64,000 bases of DNA from Candidatus Poribacteria bacterium (GTDB lineage: Bacteria > Poribacteria > WGA-4E > WGA-3G): contig JAPPFM010000010.1 in assembly GCA_028821605.1 (NCBI GenBank), forward strand, positions 186,001 through 250,000, given 5' to 3'. This document shows positions 44,377 to 53,729 of this stretch, piece by piece (the stretch's first letter is position 1; every line of letters starts with the position of its first letter). The notes beneath the pieces are model-generated. The model worked only from the letters and a program-made list of their open reading frames with translations. It was not told where the DNA came from and made no database searches. The translations under genes were made by a program, and so were the position numbers.

Positions 44377-44517
44377 CAAATACCTCTCCATCGCTGGCGA
44401 GGGAGTTTTTGCTTGGGGTTTTTGATAGGGTGTTTCTGCGTATTTCTGCGGGTTTCTTCATAGTATCCTCGCCCTTAAAACACCTCTCTATCGCTGGCGA
44501 GGATTGTATCCTCGCCC
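44377..44517. repeat. two direct copies of CTCTCCATCGCTGGCGAG-type unit plus palindrome
   Basis: ACCTCTCCATCGCTGGCGAG (near 44381) and ACCTCTCTATCGCTGGCGAG (near 44482) are direct repeats; the second continues as the palindrome GGCGAGGATTGTATCCTCGCC (44496-44516). They fill the gap 44289-44540 between the first two propeller genes. The same unit is found inside the gene at 2686-5040. Confidence 0.7.
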
Positions 44518-44540
44518 TTGCGTAAAAGAAGGAGAAATCC

Positions 44541-46679
44541 ATGATTGAAAAAATACCCAGCGTTAAAATCAAAATCAAGTCTGCCTTTCTTTCGGTGAGC
44601 AAACCGTGCGTATTCACTTTCGCATTGGCATTTCTGGTGAGTTTGACGCTCAATTTCGGCGCGCGAACGTTACACGCAGATGAGGCAGACTTTTTGGTAA
44701 CAGAACCGCAGTGGATCCAGACAAAGGGACTGGGAGGCGTTTCAAGACCGGGACTCTTTCTGGCATCTGACCAAACCCTTTACCTTATTGCAAAAACGGA
44801 TCTCTACCGATTTACAGAAGAAGCAGACGAATGGACACTTATTAATTCCGGCGGTCCGAGTCGGCAGTTTGACCAGATTATGGCAGAACGTGGCAATACC
44901 CTCTATCTTCTCACACCAGATAAACTCTTAGCATCAACCGATCGCGGTAAAACGTGGGAAGCTCTTGGTGCTCGACCTAAGGGACATCCTATCGCTTTGG
45001 TTGTTACGGATGCTCCTCAAGAACGCAGCGTACAAAATGCTGATGTGACAATGTACCTCGTCCTTGAGGCAGAGGTATTTCGTTCCGAGGATGGTGGTAA
45101 GCAGTGGGTGGCGATTGGCGAAAGTTTGCGAACCGATAGCATACCGGAGGCGCGTGATATTGGCTTCAGAATCCACGACGCTGCTGCCATTGATAACATC
45201 ATCTTTGCTGGAAAGAATCACATCCTCTTTGTTGGAACGAGTCGCGGACTTTTCAGATTTACCGACGGCTGGGAAAAAGTAACGCTACCGACCTTTGCAG
45301 GTGTCAATTCGTTAGCAGTTACCGAAGATAGACTCTATGTCGCAACGATTTCAGATCAGCCGGATGTACCTCATTGCTCACTCTTCTATTCAACCGACTT
45401 CGGAGATTCATGGACTGATATTACCCCGAGTACCGACGAACATCCAGTTAAATTGATCGGCACAGTTAAGATCGTTTCGGTTGGCGAGACACTTATAGTG
45501 ATAGGTCCCGGTGGAGCTCTGCTTTCTTATGACCGTGGCGAGACATGGAAAGATCCAGGGCGCGACCCACATGCCTTTACCGGTGGTTTTTTACCTATTG
45601 TGGCGTTGGATGAAAATAACTTTTACAAATCTCAACTCTCTGGGGTAACACGCTCAACAGATGGTGGTCACTCGTGGCATCCGTTTGTAAAGGGACTCGT
45701 GAGTGCCGATGTGCAGAATCTGATTGCAGACAAAAACATGCTCTACGTAGTTAGCGGTGGTAAGGTTGCTAAATCGGCGAACAGAGGGGAATCTTGGGAG
45801 GCTATTAACGTGAGTGACGGAGGTAAACTCCTGATTCCGAGGATTGAAACAACCGATGAAACCCTCTATGTAAGCAGCATTGCCAGTCATCGAACGCAAC
45901 TTTTGCACCTTCCTGTCGAAAGTAATGAACTGGTACCTGTGCAAGGCATACCGGATTTCAAGGAAGATAATCTGTATGTTGAATGGAAGAAAAGGCTTAG
46001 GGAAGCCAGAGAAACCAACGTCAATGTTCGTGAAACAGAGCGGCAGTGGCGAGAGAGTTTACTCTTTATCGCTGAAGAGGACACAAGAAATGGAGGGTTT
46101 GTCCTCGCTGGGGAAACTGTGTTTATGGAGCACCGACGGAAACTTTTCAGATGGCGACCCGGCGAAACAGCGTGGCACTACACCGGTTTGGAAGATCAAG
46201 GAGAATTCCCACCTGTTGACGGAAAAGGATTCACCCTTGCGGTTTCGGGGAACATTGTCTATGCAGGTAAGCGAGAGGGCGAACTTTTCCAATCCTTGGA
46301 CAACGGAGATACTTGGAACGACATCACCGAAAATCTCGCTTTTCCATTTGAATACTTCAAGGACATCGTATTTGCGGGTTCAACCGTCTATATTTCAACG
46401 GATATGGGAGTCATGCGTTCGCTTAATAGCGAGGTCTGGCAGACACTCACTGATAGTGACGAAAATCCGCTCCTCATGGATTGGATTGCAGCTGAGGACA
46501 CAACCCTTTACGGCGTGCGTGATAATGGCGTTTATCAGGTTGATGATCAGATGGATACATGGAGACGGATCGCCTCGGAAGCACCTTATGCGGCAACTTC
46601 TCTCGCTATTGCTGACGAAGTGCTTTACATCGGTACAAAACACAGCGGCATACTCCGTTTTCAGCGGGATAGTCGATAA
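44541..46679 (+). CDS. exported Asp-box beta-propeller protein, paralogue lacking the sigma factor
   Basis: 712 aa. An N-terminal basic region and hydrophobic helix (~residues 25-45, VFTFALAFLVSLTL) replace the sigma domains and act as a signal or anchor. The remainder aligns with the propellers of the two neighbouring fusions: TEPQWIQTKG at the start, STDRGKTWEALG, SEDGGKQWVAIG, STDFGDSWTDITP, STDGGHSWHPF, SLDNGDTWNDIT. It is closer to copy 2 than to copy 1 by eye. GAAGGAG precedes the ATG. It may be a decoy or a partner of the sigma-linked propellers. Confidence 0.88.
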   Translation: MIEKIPSVKIKIKSAFLSVSKPCVFTFALAFLVSLTLNFGARTLHADEADFLVTEPQWIQTKGLGGVSRPGLFLASDQTLYLIAKTDLYRFTEEADEWTLINSGGPSRQFDQIMAERGNTLYLLTPDKLLASTDRGKTWEALGARPKGHPIALVVTDAPQERSVQNADVTMYLVLEAEVFRSEDGGKQWVAIGESLRTDSIPEARDIGFRIHDAAAIDNIIFAGKNHILFVGTSRGLFRFTDGWEKVTLPTFAGVNSLAVTEDRLYVATISDQPDVPHCSLFYSTDFGDSWTDITPSTDEHPVKLIGTVKIVSVGETLIVIGPGGALLSYDRGETWKDPGRDPHAFTGGFLPIVALDENNFYKSQLSGVTRSTDGGHSWHPFVKGLVSADVQNLIADKNMLYVVSGGKVAKSANRGESWEAINVSDGGKLLIPRIETTDETLYVSSIASHRTQLLHLPVESNELVPVQGIPDFKEDNLYVEWKKRLREARETNVNVRETERQWRESLLFIAEEDTRNGGFVLAGETVFMEHRRKLFRWRPGETAWHYTGLEDQGEFPPVDGKGFTLAVSGNIVYAGKREGELFQSLDNGDTWNDITENLAFPFEYFKDIVFAGSTVYISTDMGVMRSLNSEVWQTLTDSDENPLLMDWIAAEDTTLYGVRDNGVYQVDDQMDTWRRIASEAPYAATSLAIADEVLYIGTKHSGILRFQRDSR

Positions 46680-46728
46680 ATATTTTCTCCGCTTTTCCAT
46701 TTATGTGTCCTTGATTTTCCTTTTGCTG

Positions 46729-46749
46729 GGCGAGGTTTGCAACCTCGCC
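46729..46749. repeat. palindrome of the GGCGAGG family
   Basis: GGCGAGG-TTTGCAA-CCTCGCC, a perfect 9-bp dyad, in the gap between the second propeller gene and the promoter of the third. Related copies lie at 44496-44516, 49848-49869 and 62486-62505. Confidence 0.75.
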
Positions 46750-46776
46750 TTTGCATCTTTAAACAGGTATTCTTCC

Positions 46777-46820
46777 GAAAATTGCATTTTATGCACCATT
46801 TCGGTCTCCAAAGTGCGTTA
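46777..46820 (+). promoter_or_regulatory. conserved ECF-type promoter with dyad, upstream of sigma-propeller gene 2
   Basis: Same block as 41182-41225: identical 19-base upstream phrase, dyad TTGCAT-TTT-ATGCAC (46782-46796), GCACCA (46793-46798), 16 bases, GCGTTA (46815-46820). Conservation of this block, while flanking sequence differs, supports function. The leader is ~40 bases. Confidence 0.6.
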
Positions 46821-46864
46821 CTATATTATGAAGCCTTATTATTTATTTTTTCGGAGGGAGACAG

Positions 46865-49804
46865 ATGAAAGAAAATGATGTTGCATTAATTCAACGGACT
46901 TTAGATGGAGACGAGGGTGCATTTACTACGCTCGTCAAGAAATACCAGAAATGGGTTCATACTCTTGTCTGGCGGAAGATAGGTGATTTCCATACCGCCG
47001 AAGAAATCACACAGGATATTTTCTTGAAGGTGTACAAAAAGTTATCGACGCTGAAACCGCCAGATCGTTTTCCAGGGTGGCTCTATGTAATCACCACGCG
47101 GCACTGTATCACATGGCTCCGAAAGAAGCAGCGACCAACGACATCTTTGGATGCGATGCCCACAAACGAGTTAGAGGAGTTATGTTATGCACGATATACG
47201 GCAGCGCGTGACGAAGAAGCATCTATTGACCACCAGCGCGAACTCGTCAAACGCCTGCTCCAAAAGCTGCCTGAAAGCGAGCGCACTGTTGTAACACTGT
47301 TTTATCTCGCAGAAATGACGAGTGAGGAGGTTAGCGCGTTTTTGGGAGTATCGCCGAACACGATTAGAAGCCGACTTCGCCGTGCCCGCAAGCGGTTGAA
47401 AGAGCAAGAGCATTTGCTCCATACTTTCTCAGGTATCTTCCGATTACCGCCGACCTTAACTGAGAACATCATACGTGAAATCGCACGCATCAAACCAGCA
47501 TCGCCTTCCGTAAGCAAGCCTTGGATGCCATGGGGTCTCTCATTCGCCTCGACCTTTTTAGTTATCCTGATGGTCGGGATGGGACCTCGTGCGTTATCGC
47601 GTTACCAGCAGCCCTACAACTTGGATGCCGCATCAGAGATGACAATAGAACTGGTTGACGCGCCTGTTGTCCGAGCGTTGGAACGCAAATCTGACCGACT
47701 GACCCAATTTGGAAGAGCCGATGTACCGGGTAAAAACGGTAAGTCTGGATTCCAAATGGAATCGTTTCTCATTGCAGCCGCGCAGGCGGATGAAACGGAC
47801 GTTTCGATAGCAGAACCGCAATGGATCCAAACGAGGGGACCCGGAGGCGTTTCAGCTGCTGAACTCTTTCTTGCATCCGACCGAACCCTCTACACTATTA
47901 CAAAAACAGGACTTTATAAACTCACGGAAAAGGCAGACGCGTGGACGTTTGTTAGTTCTGCCGGTCCAAATCGGGAATTTGCGGGAGTTATGGCAGAACA
48001 CGGTGGGACCTTCTATCTCCTTACGACCGATGAAGTCTTAACTTCAATTGATGATGGCAGAACATGGGGGATCCTCAGTGACCGCCCCAAAGGACGTGCG
48101 GTCGCTTTGGTCATCACAGATGCACCTCAAGAACGCAGCGCACAGAGTGTTGATATAACGATGTACCTCATTCTCAGAACGGAGGTGTTTCGTTCTCAGG
48201 ATGCTGGGAAACAGTGGGAATCCATAGGGCATGTCTTGCGATCCGATGTCGTACCGGAGGCAAGGGATCCTAAATTCCGCATTTGGGACGCACTCGCTGT
48301 GGATAATATGCTCTTTGTCGGAACAAGTGAAGGGTTTTTCCGGTTTACCGATAGCTGGGAAAAATTGACGGTGCCAACACAACAAGGTATCATGTCGTTG
48401 GCATTTTCCGAAAATAGGCTTTACGTTGGAACATTCATCGGAACGCGGCGTGGACAAGACTGGAGTCCTCACGCTTCAGTTTTCTTTTCAACCGACCTCG
48501 GCGATTCTTGGACCGATATTACGCCACCTTCTCACCAACATCCTGTCAAGTTAATAGCCGTAGCTCGGGTCGTTCCCGTCGGAGGGACGCTTATGGTAAT
48601 GGGTTCCGGTGGTGCTCTACTCTCCTATGACCATGGTAAAACATGGGTGGATCCCGGACGCAACTCGCCTACATCTGGTACGTCTGGCGCATTCCCTGTT
48701 GTCGCATTGGATGAAAACAATTTTTACAAAACCGATTACCATCCTTCTAAAATAATACGTTCAACGGATGGCGGTTTCACGTGGCACCCCTTTATGAGTG
48801 GACTTCTGAATTCCCATGTTCAGAGTCTGGTTGCGGTCGAAAATGTTCTCTACGCGCTAACACCTACGGGAATGCTCAAGTCTACAGATGGCGGTGAGTC
48901 GTGGGAATCCATTGGATTGAGTCCTGACGAAAATGCTTCATTGGAGGGAGCGAAAGCGAAAGTCGCAACAGCCAATGGTGTACTCTATGCAAGTAATAGT
49001 GAACTTACGGACGTTACACTCTTTCAACTCTCTGATGCTGGCGATGTGTTTCTGCCGGTTGAAGGTGCCCCGGATTTTGAAGAGAACACCTTACACACGG
49101 AATTGAAGAAAAAGGTCATGGAAATGGGAGAGAATAATGCCAATCTTGATAAAGCACAAGAGTTGTGGTCAGGCGGCCAGGATCGCATCATTGAAGAATG
49201 GAGGACGAACGGAACGTTTACGTTGGCTGACGATACCGTCTTCATGGAATATAGACATAAACTTTACAGATGGCGGCGCGGCGAAACGGCGTGGCACTAT
49301 ACAGGTTTAGAAGATAGCGGTTTCCTCACTTTACCTGATGAGTCTTCTAAAGGACTCACGCTTGGCGTTTCAGGGGACGTTGTCTATGCCGGTAAACGGC
49401 AGGGTGAACTCTTCCAATCCTTGGACAATGGAGACACTTGGAACGACATCACCGAGAACCTCCCCTTTCCGTTTGTATATTTCAAAGAGATCGTATTTGC
49501 TGGTTCAACCGTCTATATCTCAACGGATGCAGGGGTCATGCGTTCGCTCAACGGCGAGGTCTGGCACGCGCTCACCGATACTAACGGGAAGACGCTCCTT
49601 ATGGATCGGATTGTCGCTGACGGCTCAACCCTTTACGGTGTCTGTGATAGCGGTGTTTATCAGGTGGATAACCAAACGGGCACATGGAAACACATTGCGC
49701 CAGTCCCACCGCACACGGTAACTTCTCTTGCTGTTGATGGCGATACATTCTACATCGGCACAAAACAGAATGGTGTATTCCGTTTACAACGTGCGAATCG
49801 GTAG
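46865..49804 (+). CDS. ECF sigma factor - membrane segment - Asp-box beta-propeller fusion, copy 2
   Basis: 979 aa, the same length as copy 1. Sigma regions 2 and 4 are highly similar to copy 1 (EEITQDIFLKVYKKL; RTVVTLFYLAEMTSEEV; VSPNTIRSRLRRARKRL), more so than the propellers. A membrane helix lies at ~213-235 (GLSFASTFLVILMVGMG). The propeller has Asp-boxes SIDDGRTWGIL, SQDAGKQWESIG, STDLGDSWTDITP, STDGGFTWHPF, STDGGESWESIG, SLDNGDTWNDIT. Greater divergence outside suggests different external signals but a shared or overlapping promoter specificity. GGAGGGAG precedes the ATG. Confidence 0.9.
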   Translation: MKENDVALIQRTLDGDEGAFTTLVKKYQKWVHTLVWRKIGDFHTAEEITQDIFLKVYKKLSTLKPPDRFPGWLYVITTRHCITWLRKKQRPTTSLDAMPTNELEELCYARYTAARDEEASIDHQRELVKRLLQKLPESERTVVTLFYLAEMTSEEVSAFLGVSPNTIRSRLRRARKRLKEQEHLLHTFSGIFRLPPTLTENIIREIARIKPASPSVSKPWMPWGLSFASTFLVILMVGMGPRALSRYQQPYNLDAASEMTIELVDAPVVRALERKSDRLTQFGRADVPGKNGKSGFQMESFLIAAAQADETDVSIAEPQWIQTRGPGGVSAAELFLASDRTLYTITKTGLYKLTEKADAWTFVSSAGPNREFAGVMAEHGGTFYLLTTDEVLTSIDDGRTWGILSDRPKGRAVALVITDAPQERSAQSVDITMYLILRTEVFRSQDAGKQWESIGHVLRSDVVPEARDPKFRIWDALAVDNMLFVGTSEGFFRFTDSWEKLTVPTQQGIMSLAFSENRLYVGTFIGTRRGQDWSPHASVFFSTDLGDSWTDITPPSHQHPVKLIAVARVVPVGGTLMVMGSGGALLSYDHGKTWVDPGRNSPTSGTSGAFPVVALDENNFYKTDYHPSKIIRSTDGGFTWHPFMSGLLNSHVQSLVAVENVLYALTPTGMLKSTDGGESWESIGLSPDENASLEGAKAKVATANGVLYASNSELTDVTLFQLSDAGDVFLPVEGAPDFEENTLHTELKKKVMEMGENNANLDKAQELWSGGQDRIIEEWRTNGTFTLADDTVFMEYRHKLYRWRRGETAWHYTGLEDSGFLTLPDESSKGLTLGVSGDVVYAGKRQGELFQSLDNGDTWNDITENLPFPFVYFKEIVFAGSTVYISTDAGVMRSLNGEVWHALTDTNGKTLLMDRIVADGSTLYGVCDSGVYQVDNQTGTWKHIAPVPPHTVTSLAVDGDTFYIGTKQNGVFRLQRANR

Positions 49805-49847
49805 GTGTCCCGCTTTTCCGATTAATCCTTCCAACTTCTCTTTCGCT

Positions 49848-49869
49848 GGCGAGGTTTCCAAACCTCGCC
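49848..49869. repeat. palindrome of the GGCGAGG family
   Basis: GGCGAGGTTT-CC-AAACCTCGCC, a 10-bp dyad ~45 bases after the stop of the second sigma fusion. No T-run follows, so it is not a standard terminator. Confidence 0.75.
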
Positions 49870-49896
49870 TCCTCCTCTTCCCTCGGTGTTTGATTC

Positions 49897-49995
49897 GTTG
49901 GGTTTCGCTATATCTGTTTTCTACAAGTAGGTTACCAAGAAACAAGATCTCCATTGAAACATGATATAATTTTTTTACTGCTCAACCCAACCTAC
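49897..49995. repeat. right half of the nested inverted-repeat element
   Basis: Begins with the internal GTTGGGTTTCGC arm and ends CTCAACCCAACCTAC, matching only the right half of the elements at 26973-27201 and 62161-62405. The left half is missing. The rest of 49805-50277 holds a palindrome and the promoter at 50131. Confidence 0.7.
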
Positions 49996-50130
49996 CGGAA
50001 CTAACAGTTTGTGCTACAACACATTTCTGCTTTCGGTGTTTGTGTGCTTTAAAAAACATGAAATGCTAAACATGAAATGCTTAAGTCAAACTTGCGTTAA
50101 AAAAATAAGAATTCTGTCTTTTTTAATTTC

Positions 50131-50159
50131 TTGACAGAAAAGTGCATTTTTGCTAAAGT
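50131..50159 (+). promoter_or_regulatory. sigma-70 promoter of the secreted-protein gene
   Basis: TTGACA, 17 bases, TAAAGT, ~120 bases upstream of the ATG at 50278. The -35 matches consensus and the spacing is ideal. Confidence 0.6.
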
Positions 50160-50277
50160 GTTAAACATCGATTTCGTTAGAAATCGTCCTATCTATAAAA
50201 GTCTGTTTTGCCAGACGAAAATGACTTTAGCACAGATTACTTCACTTGTGGAAAATCAATCAATAAAGGAGTAGAAA

Positions 50278-51102
50278 ATGAAAAGAACACACGTTCTGAT
50301 GTTCATCGCGCTTTTCTCAGTCATGCTGATAAGTACTGCGAGTGCACAGGTAATTTTCTTTGCTGATTTTGAAGCAGGTTCCTCCGATGCAGTCCCGGAT
50401 GCCAGCGTCAACGACCCGGCAAATTACGTACCGGAAAACGCAGGAACGGTTTGGGTGGAGTCAACTGACTTCCCCGATGGTGGAACTGCTTTACATCAAA
50501 GTGCCGAAGGGTGCGGCATCTCCGGGGACACACCACTCCCCGGTGTTGATGACTTCTCCGACGGTATCATCCAGGCGGTTTTTTCGTGGAACGACGATGA
50601 CAGTGTTGGATTCATGTTCCGTCGCGTCGGCGATGATAGCGGTTATCTCGTTGCATTTGGCTATAACGAAACCCCGCAGGTTATCATCGGGAGCCTTGCA
50701 GATGGATGCTGTCCTTCCGGACAATGCCTTAGCGAGTGTAGCTGCGAAAACGGCGGGAATGAACTCGTCGGTGTTGACCACGGCTTAGGTGCGGACCTCA
50801 CCCAAGACAACAGCGTTGCCTATTTTGCGCGCGTTCAAGTCAGTGGAAGCCTCATTGAGGTTTGGTATATGCCACTCGATGATGTGCCGGATATCTTTGC
50901 GGATTCAAGTGAACTCGGTGATCCGATTGCTGAATACGATGGTGCAGATGATTTAGGACCCGGCACCGTCGGTCTCTGGCATGAAAGTTGGGGCAATGGA
51001 AGAGTTGGTAGCCTTCTCGTCACCGGTCCAGGTGGCACCGTGGCAGTTGACCCACACGCCAAACTTTCCACGACGTGGGCGGACGTTAAGAGCAGCTATT
51101 AG
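50278..51102 (+). CDS. secreted LamG/DUF1080-like protein with cysteine-rich insert, paralogue 1
   Basis: 274 aa. Signal peptide (residues ~5-22, LMFIALFSVMLISTASA) followed by a beta-sandwich that resembles concanavalin-like domains: FFADFEAGS (~26-34), FSDGIIQAVFSWNDDDS, GYLVAFGYNETPQVIIG. A cysteine-rich insert (~142-160) with CCPSGQCLSECSCENGG could bind a metal or form disulfides. The end (KLSTTWADVKSSY) is a conserved tail shared with paralogue 2. It probably binds or cleaves a glycan outside the cell; no catalytic residues can be named. AAAGGAG precedes the ATG. Confidence 0.8.
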   Translation: MKRTHVLMFIALFSVMLISTASAQVIFFADFEAGSSDAVPDASVNDPANYVPENAGTVWVESTDFPDGGTALHQSAEGCGISGDTPLPGVDDFSDGIIQAVFSWNDDDSVGFMFRRVGDDSGYLVAFGYNETPQVIIGSLADGCCPSGQCLSECSCENGGNELVGVDHGLGADLTQDNSVAYFARVQVSGSLIEVWYMPLDDVPDIFADSSELGDPIAEYDGADDLGPGTVGLWHESWGNGRVGSLLVTGPGGTVAVDPHAKLSTTWADVKSSY

Positions 51103-51146
51103 TCTCCTTCCCTAATGTAGGCTAATACCCTAAATACAACTGGCAT

Positions 51147-51224
51147 TGCAGGGCGGGGTTCCCAAACCCTGTTCGCCCTGCATCGCATGATTCATCTTTG
51201 TCGGGTGAGGTCAATGCCTCACCC
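51147..51224. repeat. two hairpins between the secreted paralogues
   Basis: TGCAGGGCG..CGCCCTGCA (51147-51182) and GGGTGAGG-TCAAT-GCCTCACCC (51203-51224) are perfect stems. Neither is followed by a T-run. They may stabilise or process the transcript between the two paralogues. Confidence 0.6.
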
Positions 51225-51356
51225 AACACCACTTTAGTTTTACGACGGGGCTTCTTTAGGGATATGCGTATCTAAGCAGCGCCCTAATGCTTCGTTGCCG
51301 TACTGTTGCTTGCGGATAAACGGCAACACAACCATGAAAATGGAGGAGATATTTCT

Positions 51357-52184
51357 ATGAAAACAAGTTTTTTTCTCTTGATCCTCACTTTGAGTCTATT
51401 TGTTTCCTTCCACGCCAGCGGACAAGTTGTGTTTTATGCCGATTTTGAGCCTGGTTCCAAGGAGGCAAAACCGAACGCTAATGTGAACAACGTTAAAAGT
51501 TACAAACCGGAAAATGCTGGTACTATCTGGGGTGAAGCGGATTTCAACGGTGGTAAAATCGGCGGTAAAAAAGCGATGGCACAAACCGCAGAGGGATGCG
51601 GCATTTCCGGGAACACAGAACTGCCTGGGGTTGACGACTTCACTGACGGTATTGTCCAAGTCGTCTTTTCCTTTGGTGATGATGATAGTTTCGGTGTGCA
51701 GTTCCGCAGAAAAGGCGACGATAAAGGCTATCTCGTCGTCTTCGGTTATAATGAAACACCGCAAGTCATCCTCGGCGATCTTGCAGATGGATGCTGTCCT
51801 TCCGGACAATGTCTCAGCGAGTGTGGCTGTGAAAATGGTGGGAAAGAAATAGATGGTGTGCCACACGGCTTAGGCGGTGGACTTGATCAAACAAATGCTG
51901 TCGCTTATTTCGGACGCGTTGAGGTCCAAGGCAACAACGTTAAAATCTGGTATATGCTACTTGAGGAAGTCAACGACCTGTTCGCATCCTCCGCGGACCT
52001 CGGAGATCCTATCCTTGAATCCGATGAAGCCACCTACAAAGGTGCAGGCACCGTCGGGGTCTGGCACGAAAGTTGGGGGATGGGACGGATTGACAGCATT
52101 ATCGTTACAAGTGCCGGTGGCTTTGATGTTGATGCCAAAGGCAAAATCTCTACCACTTGGGGTGAGATTAAATCTTCGTATTAA
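51357..52184 (+). CDS. secreted LamG/DUF1080-like protein with cysteine-rich insert, paralogue 2
   Basis: 275 aa from the ATG at 51357, chosen for GGAGGAG eight bases upstream and for the signal peptide that follows (FFLLILTLSLFVSFHASG). It shares layout and sequence with the gene at 50278: YADFEPGS, FTDGIVQVVFSFGDDDS, GYLVVFGYNETPQVILG, the CCPSGQCLSECGCENGG insert and the KISTTWGEIKSSY tail. The pair arose by duplication. It ends at a strong terminator. Confidence 0.8.
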   Translation: MKTSFFLLILTLSLFVSFHASGQVVFYADFEPGSKEAKPNANVNNVKSYKPENAGTIWGEADFNGGKIGGKKAMAQTAEGCGISGNTELPGVDDFTDGIVQVVFSFGDDDSFGVQFRRKGDDKGYLVVFGYNETPQVILGDLADGCCPSGQCLSECGCENGGKEIDGVPHGLGGGLDQTNAVAYFGRVEVQGNNVKIWYMLLEEVNDLFASSADLGDPILESDEATYKGAGTVGVWHESWGMGRIDSIIVTSAGGFDVDAKGKISTTWGEIKSSY

Positions 52185-52193
52185 TGTCCTATA

Positions 52194-52239
52194 GGGCGAG
52201 GTGAATGGTTTCAATCAAATCCTCGCCCTTTTTTCTTTT
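52194..52239 (+). terminator. rho-independent terminator after the secreted paralogue pair
   Basis: GGGCGAGG, 19-base loop, CCTCGCCC, then TTTTTTCTTTT. The stem is of the GGCGAGG palindrome family, here followed by a T-run, so it should terminate transcription from the left. Confidence 0.85.
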
Positions 52240-52298
52240 AACAAGTGCGTTCCAAAGTCTCTATACCTCCATCCTCCTATTGATCTAAGGAGTCTACT

Positions 52299-53564
52299 AT
52301 GAAAGTCACAAACGTTGAACGTGTAATTGTAGATGTCCCTTTCACCCCGCGTCAACAACAGATTACGACGCAGAGCGTGTCAACCGTTTACAACTGGTCG
52401 CTCCTTGAACTGTGCAAGGTCACCACCGATACGGGACATGTCGGTTGGGGCGAGACGGTTATTCACTATACCTATTCCCGTGTCAGTGATGCCAGCGTCG
52501 AACGTGTGCTCGGTCAAAGTCCGGCTTTATTCATGAATGACGATTCACTGGGTGCTGGCTTGCAAATGGCACTCTTTGATGTCGTGGGCAAAATTTTAGA
52601 GGTGCCGGTCTACGAACTCCTCGGCACGCAGTGTCGTGAGGCGGTCCCAATTTCATGGTGGTCTATTGATTCGTCGCCTGAAAACTGGGCAGCAGAAGCC
52701 GCGGATGCCGTGGAAAACGGCTATACCAGTTTCAAGAACAAGCCGCGCCCATGGTGGGATATCAACGCGCAGGTGGAGGCTGTTGCGGAAGTTGTGCCAT
52801 CGGATTTCAAGCTTGACCTCGATCCAAATGGCTCTTGGCGCGATGCAGAAACCGCTATCCCTGTCCTGCAAAAACTCGCGGCACACCCAAACGTCGCAAT
52901 GTTTGAGACCCCCATTCCGCAAGGCGACGTTGAAGGAAACAAGCAGATCCGCCAAGAGGTTGGTTGCCAGATCGCGATGCACTTCGGATCGCCACCCTAT
53001 ACGACTTGTGTATGTGAGGACGTAAATACTGGATTTGTTATCGGTGGTGGTAAGTCGCAGGTGATGCGTGAGGGGCAGCTCAGCGCGGCAGCCGATATGC
53101 CGTTTTGGCTCCAAATTGTCGGCAACGGCTTGACAACGACTTGGGCAGGGCATCTCGGAAGTGTGCTTACCCATGCGACATGGCCCGCAATTACCTGTAT
53201 CAATCTCTATAGCGAGCATCTACTCACACAACCGGTGCAAGTGGCAGATGGATGCCACAAGATTCCTGATGCCCCGGGGTTGGGTGTTGAAGTTGACGAG
53301 GACGCAGTTGAACGTTGCCGTGTGCCTGATGAGGCGTTAGACGCTGACGGCTACACAATTCATCCTGTGCCACGCATCATCAAAACCGCTGTCTACCCTG
53401 ACGGCAGTTGTATCCACATGTCGGGCGATGGTTTGAGTTATTTCAATGCTGGCAACGGCGAGGCACAAGTAGAGGGTGCGCGTCTGGAACTAACCTTCGA
53501 CGACGGCTCTGACGAATGGGCAGACCTCTTTGAAAAAGCACGCGAGACCCCTGTGCATGGATAG
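52299..53564 (+). CDS. enolase-superfamily (mandelate racemase/muconate lactonizing-type) enzyme
   Basis: 421 aa. N-terminal capping domain (~residues 1-125) and a (beta/alpha)7-beta barrel. Metal ligands fit D in KLDLDPNGSW (~174) and E in MFETPIPQGD (~200); FKNKPRPWWD (~143-152) carries the barrel lysine. Superfamily members abstract a proton next to a carboxylate (sugar-acid dehydration, racemisation, cycloisomerisation). The substrate is unknown; with Gfo, RraA, HpcH and isomerase genes it fits sugar-acid breakdown. AAGGAG precedes the ATG. Confidence 0.88.
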   Translation: MKVTNVERVIVDVPFTPRQQQITTQSVSTVYNWSLLELCKVTTDTGHVGWGETVIHYTYSRVSDASVERVLGQSPALFMNDDSLGAGLQMALFDVVGKILEVPVYELLGTQCREAVPISWWSIDSSPENWAAEAADAVENGYTSFKNKPRPWWDINAQVEAVAEVVPSDFKLDLDPNGSWRDAETAIPVLQKLAAHPNVAMFETPIPQGDVEGNKQIRQEVGCQIAMHFGSPPYTTCVCEDVNTGFVIGGGKSQVMREGQLSAAADMPFWLQIVGNGLTTTWAGHLGSVLTHATWPAITCINLYSEHLLTQPVQVADGCHKIPDAPGLGVEVDEDAVERCRVPDEALDADGYTIHPVPRIIKTAVYPDGSCIHMSGDGLSYFNAGNGEAQVEGARLELTFDDGSDEWADLFEKARETPVHG

Positions 53565-53729
53565 TGGTAGAAGTTTTACCATGCTTAAGGGACGGTCGGG
53601 TCTGGTTTTCTTCATCTCTGTTGGCGGGGTGTTTTGCTTGGGTATTTTTGCGGATTTCCCCTAAGCAACCCCGCCTACTGACGACTGACAACCGATACCT
53701 AAATGCCTCTGTGGAGTTTCATACCCTCC

